From positions 62,001 to 126,000 of the forward strand of contig JAPPGH010000010.1 in NCBI GenBank assembly GCA_026914155.1: a stretch of 64,000 nucleotides of DNA. The letters run 5' to 3'. Position 1 is the stretch's first letter. Each line of letters starts with the position of its first letter. This document shows, piece by piece, positions 35,430-45,833 of the stretch. A model generated the notes under the pieces. That model was not told where the DNA came from. It was given only the letters and a program-made list of their open reading frames with translations, and made no database searches. The DNA comes from Candidatus Palauibacter rhopaloidicola (GTDB lineage Bacteria; Gemmatimonadota; Gemmatimonadetes; Palauibacterales; Palauibacteraceae). A program made the translations under genes and the position numbers.

Positions 35430-36086
35430 TCAGTTCGACCTGGGGGGCGGCTCGCCGTCGGGCCGCGTATTCCGGTACACCCACCAGATCCGCTGGAAGG
35501 CGGTCAGGTTGGTGAGAATCGCGAGGACGATGATCACGACCCTGAGTACGAGACCCTGGTGCCCGAACATGGTCGTCTCGCCGAAGATGAGTGCGGCGAA
35601 GCCGATGAGGATGACCCGTTCCGGACGCTGCATGAGCCCGACGTAGCAGGCGATGCCGAGCGCCTCGGCCCGGGCGCGGGTGTAGCTGATCATCAGCGAG
35701 CCGGCGAGCGCGAGCACGATCCAGTAGATCATCCCCACGTCGCCCAGCTCGAGACGGTAGTCGTTGTACAGGGAGAGGAGCCCCAGGTACACGACGATCT
35801 CCGACAGCCGGTCGAGCGTCGAGTCGTAGAAGGCCCCGAAAGACGAGGCCAGGCCCGTGCGGCGCGCGACGGTGCCATCGAAGAGGTCGAACACGCCGCC
35901 GAGGAGGACGAGGAAGCCGGCCGTGCTCACATGGTGCTGATGAAAGAAATAGCCGGAACTGCAGGTGATGACGAAACCGAGCGTGCTGATGACGTTGGGG
36001 TGGACGCGGCGTCTCGTGAGCCACGCCATGGCCGGCTCGAAGGTCGCGCGTAGCGCGCGTTCCCCCAGGTCGCGGGCCGCCTTCAT
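35430..36086 (-). CDS. CDP-alcohol phosphatidyltransferase (probable phosphatidylinositol-phosphate synthase)
   Basis: A membrane enzyme of 218 residues with about six hydrophobic helices. The signature of the family is complete near residue 67: DGTVARRTGLASSFGAFYDS followed by TLDR, fitting DGx2ARx8Gx3Dx3D. It joins CDP-diacylglycerol to an alcohol, releasing CMP. The sequence alone does not tell the alcohol; inositol phosphate is inferred because inositol-3-phosphate synthase follows directly. Phosphatidylglycerophosphate is the main alternative. Start ATG 36086 overlaps the ylbF-like stop as ATGA. Confidence 0.9.
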   Translation of the reverse strand: MKAARDLGERALRATFEPAMAWLTRRRVHPNVISTLGFVITCSSGYFFHQHHVSTAGFLVLLGGVFDLFDGTVARRTGLASSFGAFYDSTLDRLSEIVVYLGLLSLYNDYRLELGDVGMIYWIVLALAGSLMISYTRARAEALGIACYVGLMQRPERVILIGFAALIFGETTMFGHQGLVLRVVIIVLAILTNLTAFQRIWWVYRNTRPDGEPPPRSN

Positions 36087-36451
36087 GTCGGGAGGATGAT
36101 CCTGCTTTCCTCGCCCTTCCGGACTCCCTCGCCGATCGCTCGATCCACCCGCTCCATGAGCTTCTCGAAGTTCGCCTGAGAGGAGATGAGGGCCTGGTAG
36201 CGGGTGTTCGTCTGGACCTGCTCCTGGAGCTCGGCGAATTCCCGTTCCTGCTCCTCGCTCGGTCGCTCGCCGCGGCCGACGGTCTCCATGAGCGCGCTCT
36301 GCAAGTCGCGCATTCGGTTGAGCAGTCCCGTCGCGTCGCGGTCCTCGTCGATCTCGCGGCGGGCCGCGCGCAGGTAGGCGTATTCGGGCAACTGGGAGAT
36401 GAGGCGCCCCACGTCCTGCGCCTTCTCCAGCATGCGGTCTCGCTCGTCCAT
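36083..36451 (-). CDS. YlbF-family regulator
   Basis: A 122-residue, largely helical and highly charged protein resembling YlbF/YmcA (Com_YlbF family), which in Bacillus associate with RNase Y and affect competence and biofilms. MLEKAQDVGRLISQLPEYAYLRAARREIDED near the N-terminus and LLNRMRDLQSALMETVGRG are typical of the fold. ATG 36451 is chosen; the long open frame upstream has no family match. The gene is separated by 191 bases from prmC and coupled to the CDP-alcohol enzyme downstream. The regulatory role here is unproven. Confidence 0.8.
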   Translation of the reverse strand: MDERDRMLEKAQDVGRLISQLPEYAYLRAARREIDEDRDATGLLNRMRDLQSALMETVGRGERPSEEQEREFAELQEQVQTNTRYQALISSQANFEKLMERVDRAIGEGVRKGEESRIILPT

Positions 36452-36642
36452 GTCTCCGGCTCGAAACGGAATCGGGAAGCGCCCCGGGCCGGCGAGTCGG
36501 GCCGGCGACGGGCGGAGGGTCGAATCCCCCCTGCCCCCTCCGCTCGCCATCCGCGGGCCCGGGCCGACGATTCGACGCCCGAGTATAACCCGGCTTCGAC
36601 CCCCACGCGACTTGAACGCAGTGGGACTTTCGGCACGGCCTG

Positions 36643-37550
36643 CTAGCCGGAAGCCCGCTTCCGCGCCGAGACGAATCGGGGGCGCCCGGCAAGATCGACG
36701 CGCACGTGGCAGTCCGTGAGGATCGGCTCGGCCTCGAGCAGCGCCATCACGGCGGGGGCCTGGGACATGCCGATCTCGAGGAAGAGCGCGCCGCCTTCCC
36801 GGAGACGGGCCGCGGCGCCGGAGACGATGGTGCGAATCACGTCCAGTCCGTCTTCTCCGCCGTCCAGCGCGACGCGGGGCTCGTGGTCCCGGACGACAGG
36901 GTCGAGGCCGGCCCATTCCGGCGTCGTGACGTAGGGTGGATTGGAGATGATGAGGTCGAAGGCTTCCCCGGTCTTGAGCGCGGACCAGATGTCGGGCGGA
37001 CACCGGCGCAGTTCGAGGCCATCGGCGTCGGCGCGGCGGGCGTTCTCGCGGGCCTGGTCGAGTGCAGCCTCCGACACGTCGAGCCCGACCACTCGGCCGG
37101 CGATGCCCTCGTCGAGGAGCGCGATCGCGATGGCGCCCGACCCGGCGCCGATGTCGAGCGCGTCGACGGGCGCGTCCCGGGCGCGGCGCCAGGCGGTGAC
37201 GAGGTCGAGCAACTGTTCGGTCTCGGGCCGCGGGATGAGGGCGCGGCCATCCGAGACGAGGCGCACGCGCCGGAAGTCGACCGTGCCCTCGATGTGCTGG
37301 AGCGGCTGCCCCTCGAGACGGCGGGAGACCGCGCGCGCCACCGCGGCCGCGTCGGCGGGATCGACACGTTCCCCACCGGAGAGGCCGAGCTCGCTCACGG
37401 ACACCGCGAGCGCCGCCGCCACCAGCCGCTCGGACTCGACCCGCGGAGCGTCAAGGCCGGCGAGTTCGAGTTCGCGGCGCACCCCCTGCACGATCTCCCG
37501 GCGCGTCGGTCCCACCGGACTGCGCGCATGCCCGCCCGGCGGCGGCTCGT

Positions 37551-37554
<4 letters not shown>
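36643..37554 (-). CDS. prmC: Peptide chain release factor N5-glutamine methyltransferase
   Basis: Methylates the glutamine of the GGQ motif in release factors. It has 303 residues. The N-terminal helical domain is followed by RLEGQPLQHIEGTVDF near residue 93, the SAM site LDIGAGSGAIAIALL near 143 and the catalytic LIISNPPYVTTPEW near 208. It directly follows its substrate gene prfA, and ATG 37554 overlaps the prfA stop as ATGA, a classic pairing. A 191-base gap then precedes the ylbF-like gene. Confidence 0.97.
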
Positions 37555-38636
<1,082 letters not shown>

Positions 38637-38714
38637 TCGTTCCCCATATGAAAACGGGGTCCGCGAGGAACCCCGTCATTTGCAATGCGGTGTCGAGCGC
38701 CGGAGGCTCCCGGC

Positions 38715-38999
38715 TCAGGCATCCGCCGCTACTGCCTCCTCCGCCGCCTTCTCCTCCGCCGCCTTCTCCTCCGTCTCCTCCGTTTTGCCGCCGCGGGCCT
38801 TCCCGTCGCCGTACTTGGCGATGAACCGCTCCACGCGGCCCGCCGTGTCGACGAGCTTCTGCCGCCCCGTGAAGAAGGGGTGGCAGTGCGAACAGATCTC
38901 GACATGGATCTCGCCCACGGTCGAGGCGGTCTCCGTTTCCCGGCCGCACGCACAAGTGATCTTCGCGGGTGCGTACTCCGGATGTATCCCTGCCTTCAT
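38715..38999 (-). CDS. rpmE: 50S ribosomal protein L31 with an acidic C-terminal extension
   Basis: A 94-residue L31 of the zinc-containing type. Start ATG 38999 gives [19 protein letters not shown], the family beginning; GGGGAAG is upstream. CACG near residue 16 and [13 protein letters not shown] near 36 supply the zinc ligands. After [11 protein letters not shown], where most L31 proteins end near 70, there is an extra tail of about 25 residues rich in Glu, Ala and Lys, encoded in part by two exact 15-base repeats (KAAEE twice). It heads the rpmE-prfA-prmC run. Confidence 0.95.
   Translation of the reverse strand: MKAGIHPEYAPAKITCACGRETETASTVGEIHVEICSHCHPFFTGRQKLVDTAGRVERFIAKYGDGKARGGKTEETEEKAAEEKAAEEAVAADA
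38741..38770. repeat. Two tandem copies of a 15-base unit in the rpmE tail
   Basis: CCGCCGCCTTCTCCT occurs at 38741-38755 and 38756-38770. In the rpmE frame it encodes a duplicated five-residue KAAEE-like unit. Confidence 0.95.
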
Positions 39000-39058
39000 G
39001 TCTTCCCCACGCGCTGGTTGTCTGCCTCCCGGCGGAGGCGTCTGCGGAACAGCCACGT

Positions 39059-39088
39059 AATCTAGCCGGAGCGGCGCAGCCGCTGCAA
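39059..39088 (-). promoter_or_regulatory. Predicted sigma-70-type promoter for rpmE
   Basis: Reading leftward, TTGCAG (39088-39083) and TAGATT (39064-39059) are 18 bases apart, about 60 bases before the rpmE ATG. Both hexamers are only moderate matches to consensus. Confidence 0.4.
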
Positions 39089-39154
39089 ACGCGGCACCCT
39101 GCCGGCGTCGCCGGGATCGTGCGTCCGGCGCTCTCTGCAGGTAGACTCTCCGCC

Positions 39155-39652
39155 ATGACCTACGATGCGTTGATCGACCTCCTCGACTTCCACTACTGGG
39201 CCCGCGACGGAACGCTGGATGCCGTCGAGCGCATCACGCCCGAGGAGTTCCGCCGGAACCTGGGGAGCAGCTTCGGCTCCATCCGCGACACGCTCGCCCA
39301 CGTCGTATCGGCCGAATGGGTCTGGTGTTCGCGTTGGCGGGGACACTTTCCGACGCAGCATCTGCCCGCCGACGACTTCGAGACGGCGGGCGACATTCGC
39401 GCACGCTGGATGGAGGAAGAGACGCGCGTCCGCCACTTCGTCGCGGAACTCGGCCCCGATGACATCCACCACATCATGGATTATCGGTTCTTCGATGGCG
39501 AACCGATGCGCGCCGTTTTCTGGCACATGCTGCAGCATGTCGTCAACCACGCCACCTACCACCGCGGTCAGGTGACAACGATGCTCCGCCAGCTCGGCGC
39601 CGATCCGCCCCGGAATCAGGGTCTCATCGGCTTCTATCTCGAGCAGACCTAG
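39155..39652 (+). CDS. DinB family protein
   Basis: A 165-residue four-helix-bundle protein. The three metal-binding histidine positions fit Din[14 protein letters not shown] near residue 47 and [16 protein letters not shown] near 131-146. ATG 39155 gives a start ([20 protein letters not shown]) typical of the family. DinB relatives include bacillithiol- or mycothiol-dependent transferases and many of unknown function; none can be assigned. The gene ends in CTAG: its TAG and the TAG of the convergent penicillin acylase gene share these four bases. Confidence 0.92.
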   Translation: MTYDALIDLLDFHYWARDGTLDAVERITPEEFRRNLGSSFGSIRDTLAHVVSAEWVWCSRWRGHFPTQHLPADDFETAGDIRARWMEEETRVRHFVAELGPDDIHHIMDYRFFDGEPMRAVFWHMLQHVVNHATYHRGQVTTMLRQLGADPPRNQGLIGFYLEQT

Positions 39653-42168
39653 TTCGGCGTCAGCATCACGCGGTCGGCGATGGCGGCTTCCACGCGCGCC
39701 CGGGAGTAGTAGAGCGGGAAGAAGCGGTCCTTCGCCCAGCCCTCGAACAGGTTCCGGTACATGGGATCGTCCGGGTCTCCGCCCTGCCCCGGGGTGTTCG
39801 TGAACACGGCCGTGTCCCAGTCCCCCGCCTCCGCGATGATCCGGAAGGACGGGCCCGAGGTCTGGTTGTCCCCGCCTCCCGTCTGGTTCACGGTGAAGCC
39901 GTTGCCTCCGCGCGGGAGCGGCCCCACCTCGAGGCGGGCCCGCATCTCGGCGTTCACGATCCCGGACAGCGGGTGCCGGAAGCGGGCGTGCTTGAAGCGC
40001 ACGTCGCCGTAGCGCCAGGGGTCGCCGCCGAAGCGATCCTCCAACCCCTCCAGGGCGTCGGCCAGCGTGCGGGCGAGGAAGGCGTCGCGGCCGGCCACGG
40101 GATCTCCGTCTCCGAGCGGCGCGAACCACGCGGGCGGCGAGCCGAGCCAGTCGATGATCTTCTTCATTGAGAGGCGCCCGAGCGAAGCGCGGACTTCGGC
40201 GGGGACGACGAGTGGCACCATCTGTCTCTGGAGTTCGCGTTCCCACGACACGTAGATCGCGGCTTCGCGGGACTCCGGGGCCAGCGCGAAATCCCAGTCG
40301 AGCAACTCGCCCCGGGCCGCCTCCGCCTCCGCGGGCAGGTCCACACCGCGCAGCATCGGCACCAGCGAGCGCGCGGGAAGCGACACGTAGTCCGTCGCCA
40401 GCTGCATCATCTCCGCCATCGTGAAGCGCCTTCCCGTGGCGAGGACTTCGTCGATGCGCGCGCTCCGGAAGGGGTCGCTCCAGCTCCAGCCCACTGCGTC
40501 GCGGTGCTCGTAGCCGGGCGGGACGAGGTTCTGGTTCGCCGTCGACCAGAACCCTTTGTCGGGGTTGAACACGTGCGGCTTGTGCACGATCTCGAGATAG
40601 CCGTCCCACTCGTAGCGGCCGTCCCCCGGCACGGGGACGAGACCCGACCAGTTGCGGCGGATGGGCGCGATCCCCACGGACTGCCAGCCGATGTTCCCGT
40701 CCACATCGGCCCACACCATGTTCTCGCCGGGGATGTTCGAGTAGTTGCAGGCGTCCCGGAATTCCTCCCACGTCTTCGCCTGGTTCATGCGCAGACTGGC
40801 GAGGTAGGGGGCGCCGCCAATCTCCATCCACCCGGCGCGCACCGCGTAGGCGAGGCCGTTGTCGCGATCTTCGTACACGACGGGCCCGTGCCGCGTGTAC
40901 CGGTGGCGTACGCGCTCCGGCCCGCGCCCCTCGACCGGGATTTCGTCGTCGATGACGCGCATCGCCTCCCAGTCGCCGCGGTACCAGTAGCGGTCCGGGT
41001 CCTCCGGGTGCGTCCGGTAGACGTAGAGGTCCTCCGCGTCGGTCTGGAAGACGGTGAGCCCCCACGCCCCGTACCCGTTGTGCCCGATCGAGATGCCCGG
41101 GAGGACGGGCTCGCCCCCGCCGATCACGTCCCACCCCGGTCCGACGAGGTGCACCAGGTAACGCAACGAGGGGGCCGCCTGCACCCGGTGCGGGTCGTTC
41201 GCCATGATCGCGTGGCCGCTCAGCGTGCGGTGCCCCGCCACGACCCAGTTGTTGCTGCCCGTCCCCATCCGCTCCGCCTCGAGGCGCTCCGCTTCGTACG
41301 TTTCGGCCTCGGCTCCTTCCCGCAGCGTCCGCAGGGCGAAGGCCTCCGTGTCGGACGCGGTGGCGCGGAAGCGGGGATCGATGTCCTCGGGCTGGAACCG
41401 CACGGGTCCACGGAAGGCCCGGTAGACGTCGAGGATCTCGCGCCGCAGGAGCGAGCCGTCGACCGCGGGGTCGAGGTCGATGTCCGGTTCACCGGGATGG
41501 AAGTAGGAGACCTCCTTCACCTTCTCCGCCCCCACCGCCGCGACGGCGATCCCGAGATCGAGTTCCTGCCCGATGTTCATGAGGAGGCCCTGGTGGCGGG
41601 AGATGACGACGTCGGGCGTCCACGGCTGCGGACGGATCCCCAGCATCTCGAACTCGACCGGGAGCAGGTCCGGGTCGCGCTCCGTCTCGGCGATGTACGC
41701 GTTGATCCCGTCCGTGAAGGCCCGGATGATATCGGCGCCGCGCGGGTGATAGTGGTTCAGTTCCGCTTCGAGGTCGCCGCGGAAGCGGAACAGCCGCGCC
41801 CCGCGGTCGCGCTCCAGTTCGCGCGGACCGAGGATTTCGGAGACCGTGCCCGTGGCCTGGCGCCGCCAGAGTTCGAACTGGAAGAGGCGGTCGCGCGCGG
41901 CGCTGTACCCCTGGGCGAAGAAGAGGTCGTGTTCCGTCTCGGCGTAGATGTGGCTGACGCCCCACAGGTCCTTGAGGATCTCGACGCCGGCCTCGAGCCC
42001 GGGAACCCGCAGCGTCTCCGTGTCGGCCCCATCGAAGGCCGCGACCCGGTCCGGGACTCCCGCCTGGAGATCGTCGACGGTCGGGGCGGAGGGCAGCGGG
42101 TTGCCGGAACCCTGCCACACCGGCAGCAGAAGGATGGACGCGAACAGCGCGACGGATCGAACCCGCAT
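39649..42168 (-). CDS. Penicillin acylase family protein (Ntn hydrolase)
   Basis: A secreted or periplasmic amidohydrolase of 839 residues that is normally self-cleaved into two chains. ATG 42168 has AAGGAG upstream, and a short hydrophobic signal (ALFASILLLPVW) follows. The alpha chain has LKDLWGVSHIYAETEHDLFF. The new N-terminal serine of the beta chain is in MGTGSNNWVVAGHRTLSG near residue 238. ISIGHNGYGAWGLTVFQTD, NIPGENMVWADVDGNIGWQ and a C-terminal GGNGFTVNQTGGGDNQTSGP also match. It may act on acyl-homoserine lactones, peptides or beta-lactams; the substrate cannot be told from sequence. Confidence 0.93.
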   Translation of the reverse strand: MRVRSVALFASILLLPVWQGSGNPLPSAPTVDDLQAGVPDRVAAFDGADTETLRVPGLEAGVEILKDLWGVSHIYAETEHDLFFAQGYSAARDRLFQFELWRRQATGTVSEILGPRELERDRGARLFRFRGDLEAELNHYHPRGADIIRAFTDGINAYIAETERDPDLLPVEFEMLGIRPQPWTPDVVISRHQGLLMNIGQELDLGIAVAAVGAEKVKEVSYFHPGEPDIDLDPAVDGSLLRREILDVYRAFRGPVRFQPEDIDPRFRATASDTEAFALRTLREGAEAETYEAERLEAERMGTGSNNWVVAGHRTLSGHAIMANDPHRVQAAPSLRYLVHLVGPGWDVIGGGEPVLPGISIGHNGYGAWGLTVFQTDAEDLYVYRTHPEDPDRYWYRGDWEAMRVIDDEIPVEGRGPERVRHRYTRHGPVVYEDRDNGLAYAVRAGWMEIGGAPYLASLRMNQAKTWEEFRDACNYSNIPGENMVWADVDGNIGWQSVGIAPIRRNWSGLVPVPGDGRYEWDGYLEIVHKPHVFNPDKGFWSTANQNLVPPGYEHRDAVGWSWSDPFRSARIDEVLATGRRFTMAEMMQLATDYVSLPARSLVPMLRGVDLPAEAEAARGELLDWDFALAPESREAAIYVSWERELQRQMVPLVVPAEVRASLGRLSMKKIIDWLGSPPAWFAPLGDGDPVAGRDAFLARTLADALEGLEDRFGGDPWRYGDVRFKHARFRHPLSGIVNAEMRARLEVGPLPRGGNGFTVNQTGGGDNQTSGPSFRIIAEAGDWDTAVFTNTPGQGGDPDDPMYRNLFEGWAKDRFFPLYYSRARVEAAIADRVMLTPN

Positions 42169-42217
42169 CGGATTCTCCTTGGTCGTCTTTTCTGGGTATG
42201 CCTTCCCGCGCAGCCGG

Positions 42218-43048
42218 CTACGACCCGGCAGCCTTCTTCTGCTCCGACTCGCCCTCCGCGCCGCTCTCCGCCTCGCCCTCACCGCCGACGCTCGCCCGGA
42301 GCGCGGCCATGAGGTCGATGACCTGGGCCGTCGTCTCCTCCTCGGCGGGCGCCGTGATCTCGGTTCCGTCCGCGACCTTCCGCTCGACGGCTTCGAGCAT
42401 GCGCTGCCCGACCTCGTCCTCGTACTTCGACGGATCGAAGCTCTCCGAGGCGATCTGTTCGATCAGTTGTACGGCGAGACCGAGTTCCGCCTCGGCGACC
42501 TCGCCCTCTCCCGACGGCACGTCGGCGATGTCCCGCACCTCGTGCGCGTAGTGCAGTTGTTCCAGCACGAGGTGGTCCCCGACCGGGCGCACGAGGACGA
42601 GATACTGCTTTCCGCGCGCCGCGTACTTCGCGAGCGCTGCCCAGCCCGTCTTCTTCATCGCGGCACCGAGGAGGCCGTAGGCCTTGTCGCCTCCCCGCGC
42701 GGGTCCGAGGTAGTACGTCTTCCCGATATACGCCCGCTCGACCTGGTCCACCGGAACGAATTCGACGATCTCGATCGCCTGCGTCGCCTCCGCCTCCAAC
42801 GCCTTCAGTTCCTCCGGCTTGAAGGTCACGTACTGGTCCTTCGCGAACTGGTAGCCCTTGATGAGGTCGCGGCGCTCGACCGGCTCTCCGGTCTTGGCAT
42901 CCACGTACTGCTGCTTTACGCGAGTGCCTTCGGGCGAGAGGAAGTTGAAGCGGACTTTGTGCGAGTTCTCGGCGGACGAGTAGAGCTGGCACGGGATCGA
43001 AACGAGCCCGAACGAGATCGTCGCCGTCGCGATGGGTCGAGGTGACAT
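42218..43048 (-). CDS. ku: Non-homologous end-joining protein Ku
   Basis: Homodimeric ring that binds double-strand break ends and recruits LigD. It has 276 residues, typical. MSPRPIATATISFGLVSIPCQLYSS is the standard beginning (residues 1-25), followed by RDLIKGYQFAKDQYV, IEIVEFVPVDQVERAYIGKTYYLGP and MLEAVERKVADGTEI. The C-terminal 30 residues are acidic with a short lysine run. ATG 43048 has GGAGGCGCAGG upstream. It is divergent from ligD across 163 bases. Confidence 0.97.
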   Translation of the reverse strand: MSPRPIATATISFGLVSIPCQLYSSAENSHKVRFNFLSPEGTRVKQQYVDAKTGEPVERRDLIKGYQFAKDQYVTFKPEELKALEAEATQAIEIVEFVPVDQVERAYIGKTYYLGPARGGDKAYGLLGAAMKKTGWAALAKYAARGKQYLVLVRPVGDHLVLEQLHYAHEVRDIADVPSGEGEVAEAELGLAVQLIEQIASESFDPSKYEDEVGQRMLEAVERKVADGTEITAPAEEETTAQVIDLMAALRASVGGEGEAESGAEGESEQKKAAGS

Positions 43049-43094
43049 CCTGCGCCTCCGTGTGCGCGCCGAACCTCCGACGCGAGCCAGACCA

Positions 43095-43128
43095 CCGGTT
43101 TGATGCCGAACCGGGGGGCCGAATAATA
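43095..43128 (-). promoter_or_regulatory. Possible ku promoter (-10 box) and adjacent inverted repeat
   Basis: TATTAT (43128-43123, leftward) matches the -10 consensus in five of six bases, without a good -35 box. Just downstream, CCGGTT (43095-43100) and AACCGG (43109-43114) form an inverted repeat with an 8-base spacer, placed near the expected transcription start. It may be an operator; nothing identifies its regulator. Confidence 0.4.
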
Positions 43129-43211
43129 GGTTGCGGCCCGGATTGTCGCACAGAGCGCGGGCAATCCGAAGCCGGCGAACCGAATCAGCATCGGGAGGGG
43201 GTGCCGCGAGC

Positions 43212-45833
43212 ATGCCCCGCGAAAGACTCGAGAAATACCGTGAGAAGCGAGCGTCCGAGCGCACGCCGGAGCCGTTCGGGGGGGCGCCCGCGACGGGCGT
43301 GGGCGTGTTCGTCGTGCAGCTTCACGCGGCGACCCGGCTGCACTACGACCTGCGTCTGGAGATCGGGGGCGTCCTCGTCTCGTGGGCGGTGCCGAAGGGG
43401 ATCTCGGCGGATCCCGCCGACAAGAAGCTCGCCGTCCACGTCGAGGACCATCCCGTCGAGTACATCGAGTTCGAGGGCGTGATTCCGGCCGGCGAGTACG
43501 GCGGCGGCGAGATGATCGTGTGGGACATCGGCCGCTGCCTCATGCTCGAGGACCCGGAGGAGGGGCTGGCGAAGGGCAAGCTCCTGTTCGAACTGCGGGG
43601 CCACAAGCTCAAGGGGGTGTGGACGCTCGTCCGGCTGGAGAAGGGGGAGACGGGGAAGGAGTGGCTGCTCATCCGCGAGCGGCGCGGCGGACACCCGATC
43701 CTGGCGGACGGGTCGCTCCCCGAGAGTTCCATCCTGTCCGGACTCACCGTCGAGCAGATGGCGCGGCGGGAGGAGGGATGGTATCCGGGAGACGACGTGG
43801 CCGCGGCCCTCGGGGCGGCAGGCGCGCCAGAGCGGACGGTCGACCCTTCGGAGGTGGAGTTCATGCTCGCCCAGCCGCGCGAAGACGCGTTCGACGACCC
43901 CGCGTGGCACTTCGAACTCAAGCTGGACGGCTACCGCATGCTGGCCTCGGCCGTCGCGGGCGAGGGGAGCCTGCTCACCCGGAACGGACACGACGCCCTC
44001 CCGACCTTCCCGGACCTCGCGCGCGCCCTGCGCAAACTCCCCTTCCGGCGGGTCGTGCTGGACGGCGAGGTCGTCGTCCACGACGCGGCCGGGTATCCGA
44101 GCTTCAGGCGCCTCCAGAAGCGCGCCCGGCTCTCGCGTCCCCACGATATCCGGCGCGCCTCGTTCGAGGCGCCGGCGAGTTTCTACGCTTTCGACCTGCT
44201 CGCGTTCGACGACCGGGATCTGCGCGATCTCCCGCTCTCCGAGCGGCGCCGCCACCTGCGCGACGTCGTACCCGAGGCGGGCCCCATCCGCTTCAGCGAA
44301 CACTTCGAGGGGTGCGGCGAAGCCCTCTTCGGGCAGGTGCAGGAGATGGGTCTGGAGGGGATCATGGCCAAGCGCGCGGACTCCCGGTACATCGGCGGCC
44401 GTTCCCCCGACTGGTGGAAGATCCACGCGGACCGCCGGGCCCGCTTCGTCATCGTCGGCTTCACGAGTCCGGCCGGCTCGCGGACGGGCTTCGGGGCCCT
44501 CCACCTCGGCGCCTACGGTCCCGCCGACTCCGCTTCGGACGCCGCCGCGGGCGACGGCGACCTCGCCCTTCACTACGTCGGCCGCGTCGGGACGGGCTTT
44601 GACGAGAAGACGCTGACCGACCTCCGGACCCGCCTCGACGAGTTGAAGTCCGATGGCCCCGCGTTCGTGACCCCGGCCCCCGCGGGCGACGATCATACCT
44701 GGGTCGAACCCCGCCTCGTCGCCGAAGTCCGCTACAAGGAGGTCACCGAGGGCGGCCTCCTCCGGCACGCCGTCTTCCTGCGCCGCGCCCCGGCGCCGGG
44801 GGAACCGACCGGGGACGAGGAGGAGGGGCACGTCCTCCCGACGGACTGCCGGCTTCCGCGCGACCCGCGCGCGGCGCTGACCGACCCCGTGCGAGTGGAC
44901 ACGTCCCCCCCGCCGGTCGAGGAACTGCCGCTCTCGAATCTCGACAAGGTCTTCTGGCCGGAGGAGGGATACACGAAGGGCGACCTGATCGCCTACTACC
45001 GGGACATCGCGCCGTGGCTGCTGAAGTTCCTGAAGGACCGGCCGCTCGTGCTGACGCGGTATCCGGACGGGATCGACGGAAAGTCCTTCTTCCAGAAGAA
45101 CGCGCCGGGGTTCCAGCCCGAGTGGGTGCGCACGGAGGCGATCTGGAGCGAGGGCTCCGAGCGCGACATCCACTACTTCATCGCCGACGACCCCGCCACG
45201 CTTGTGTTCGTCGCGAACCTCGGCGCCATTCCGCTCCACGTGTGGGCGAGCCGCGTCGGGAGCCTGGACCGCCCCGACTGGTGCCTCCTCGACCTCGATC
45301 CGAAGCACAAGCGGGACGGCGAAGAAGTCTACGCCCGCTTCGAGGACGTGGTGGAGGTCGCGCGGACGATCGGCGACATGTGCGACGAGATCGGGCTGCC
45401 CAGCTATCCGAAGACGAGCGGGTCGTCGGGGATCCACGTGATGATCCCGCTCGGCGGGCAACTCGACTACGAGCAGTCGCGCACGCTCGCGCTCCTGCTC
45501 GCGAAGGCGGTGGCGGCGGAGATTCCCGACCGGGCCACGGTCGTGCGGAACCCGGCGGGGCGAGACGGCAAGATCTACATCGACTACGTCCAGAACGGTC
45601 GGGGACGGCTCGTGGTGGCGCCCTATTCCGTCCGTCCGCGCGCCGGGGCGACCGTGTCGGCGCCGCTCGCCTGGGCCGAGGTGGGAGAGGGGCTCTCCAT
45701 GGAGGACTTCACGATTCGGGCGATGCCGGAGAGGGCCCGGGAACTGGACGCTGATCCAATCCTGGGCGTGCTGTCCGATGAGCCCGATCTCATGGCGGCG
45801 CTCGATGCGTTGCAGCGGAGGATGGGCGGGTGA
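43212..45833 (+). CDS. ligD: Multifunctional DNA ligase D (phosphoesterase, ligase, polymerase)
   Basis: ATP-dependent end-joining enzyme that works with Ku. It has 873 residues with the domain order phosphoesterase, ligase, polymerase, as in Pseudomonas rather than Mycobacterium. The PE domain (about 25-165) has LHYDLRLEIGGVLVSWAVPK and VPAGEYGGGEM-type residues. The ligase domain (about 220-530) has the nucleotidyl lysine in FELKLDGYRM and IMAKRADSRYIGGRSPDWWK. The polymerase domain (about 585-870) has LSNLDKVFWPEEGYTKGDLI, DRPDWCLLDLDPK (metal aspartates) and KTSGSSGIHVMIPL. ATG 43212 follows a GGGAGGGGG tract. The stop overlaps the aminotransferase start. Confidence 0.97.
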   Translation: MPRERLEKYREKRASERTPEPFGGAPATGVGVFVVQLHAATRLHYDLRLEIGGVLVSWAVPKGISADPADKKLAVHVEDHPVEYIEFEGVIPAGEYGGGEMIVWDIGRCLMLEDPEEGLAKGKLLFELRGHKLKGVWTLVRLEKGETGKEWLLIRERRGGHPILADGSLPESSILSGLTVEQMARREEGWYPGDDVAAALGAAGAPERTVDPSEVEFMLAQPREDAFDDPAWHFELKLDGYRMLASAVAGEGSLLTRNGHDALPTFPDLARALRKLPFRRVVLDGEVVVHDAAGYPSFRRLQKRARLSRPHDIRRASFEAPASFYAFDLLAFDDRDLRDLPLSERRRHLRDVVPEAGPIRFSEHFEGCGEALFGQVQEMGLEGIMAKRADSRYIGGRSPDWWKIHADRRARFVIVGFTSPAGSRTGFGALHLGAYGPADSASDAAAGDGDLALHYVGRVGTGFDEKTLTDLRTRLDELKSDGPAFVTPAPAGDDHTWVEPRLVAEVRYKEVTEGGLLRHAVFLRRAPAPGEPTGDEEEGHVLPTDCRLPRDPRAALTDPVRVDTSPPPVEELPLSNLDKVFWPEEGYTKGDLIAYYRDIAPWLLKFLKDRPLVLTRYPDGIDGKSFFQKNAPGFQPEWVRTEAIWSEGSERDIHYFIADDPATLVFVANLGAIPLHVWASRVGSLDRPDWCLLDLDPKHKRDGEEVYARFEDVVEVARTIGDMCDEIGLPSYPKTSGSSGIHVMIPLGGQLDYEQSRTLALLLAKAVAAEIPDRATVVRNPAGRDGKIYIDYVQNGRGRLVVAPYSVRPRAGATVSAPLAWAEVGEGLSMEDFTIRAMPERARELDADPILGVLSDEPDLMAALDALQRRMGG

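Noticed and set aside
36515-36540. GGGTCGAATCCCC resembling a tRNA T-arm in the prmC-ylbF gap
   Set aside because: The loop lacks the normal TTC, and no acceptor or anticodon arm can be folded around it on either strand.
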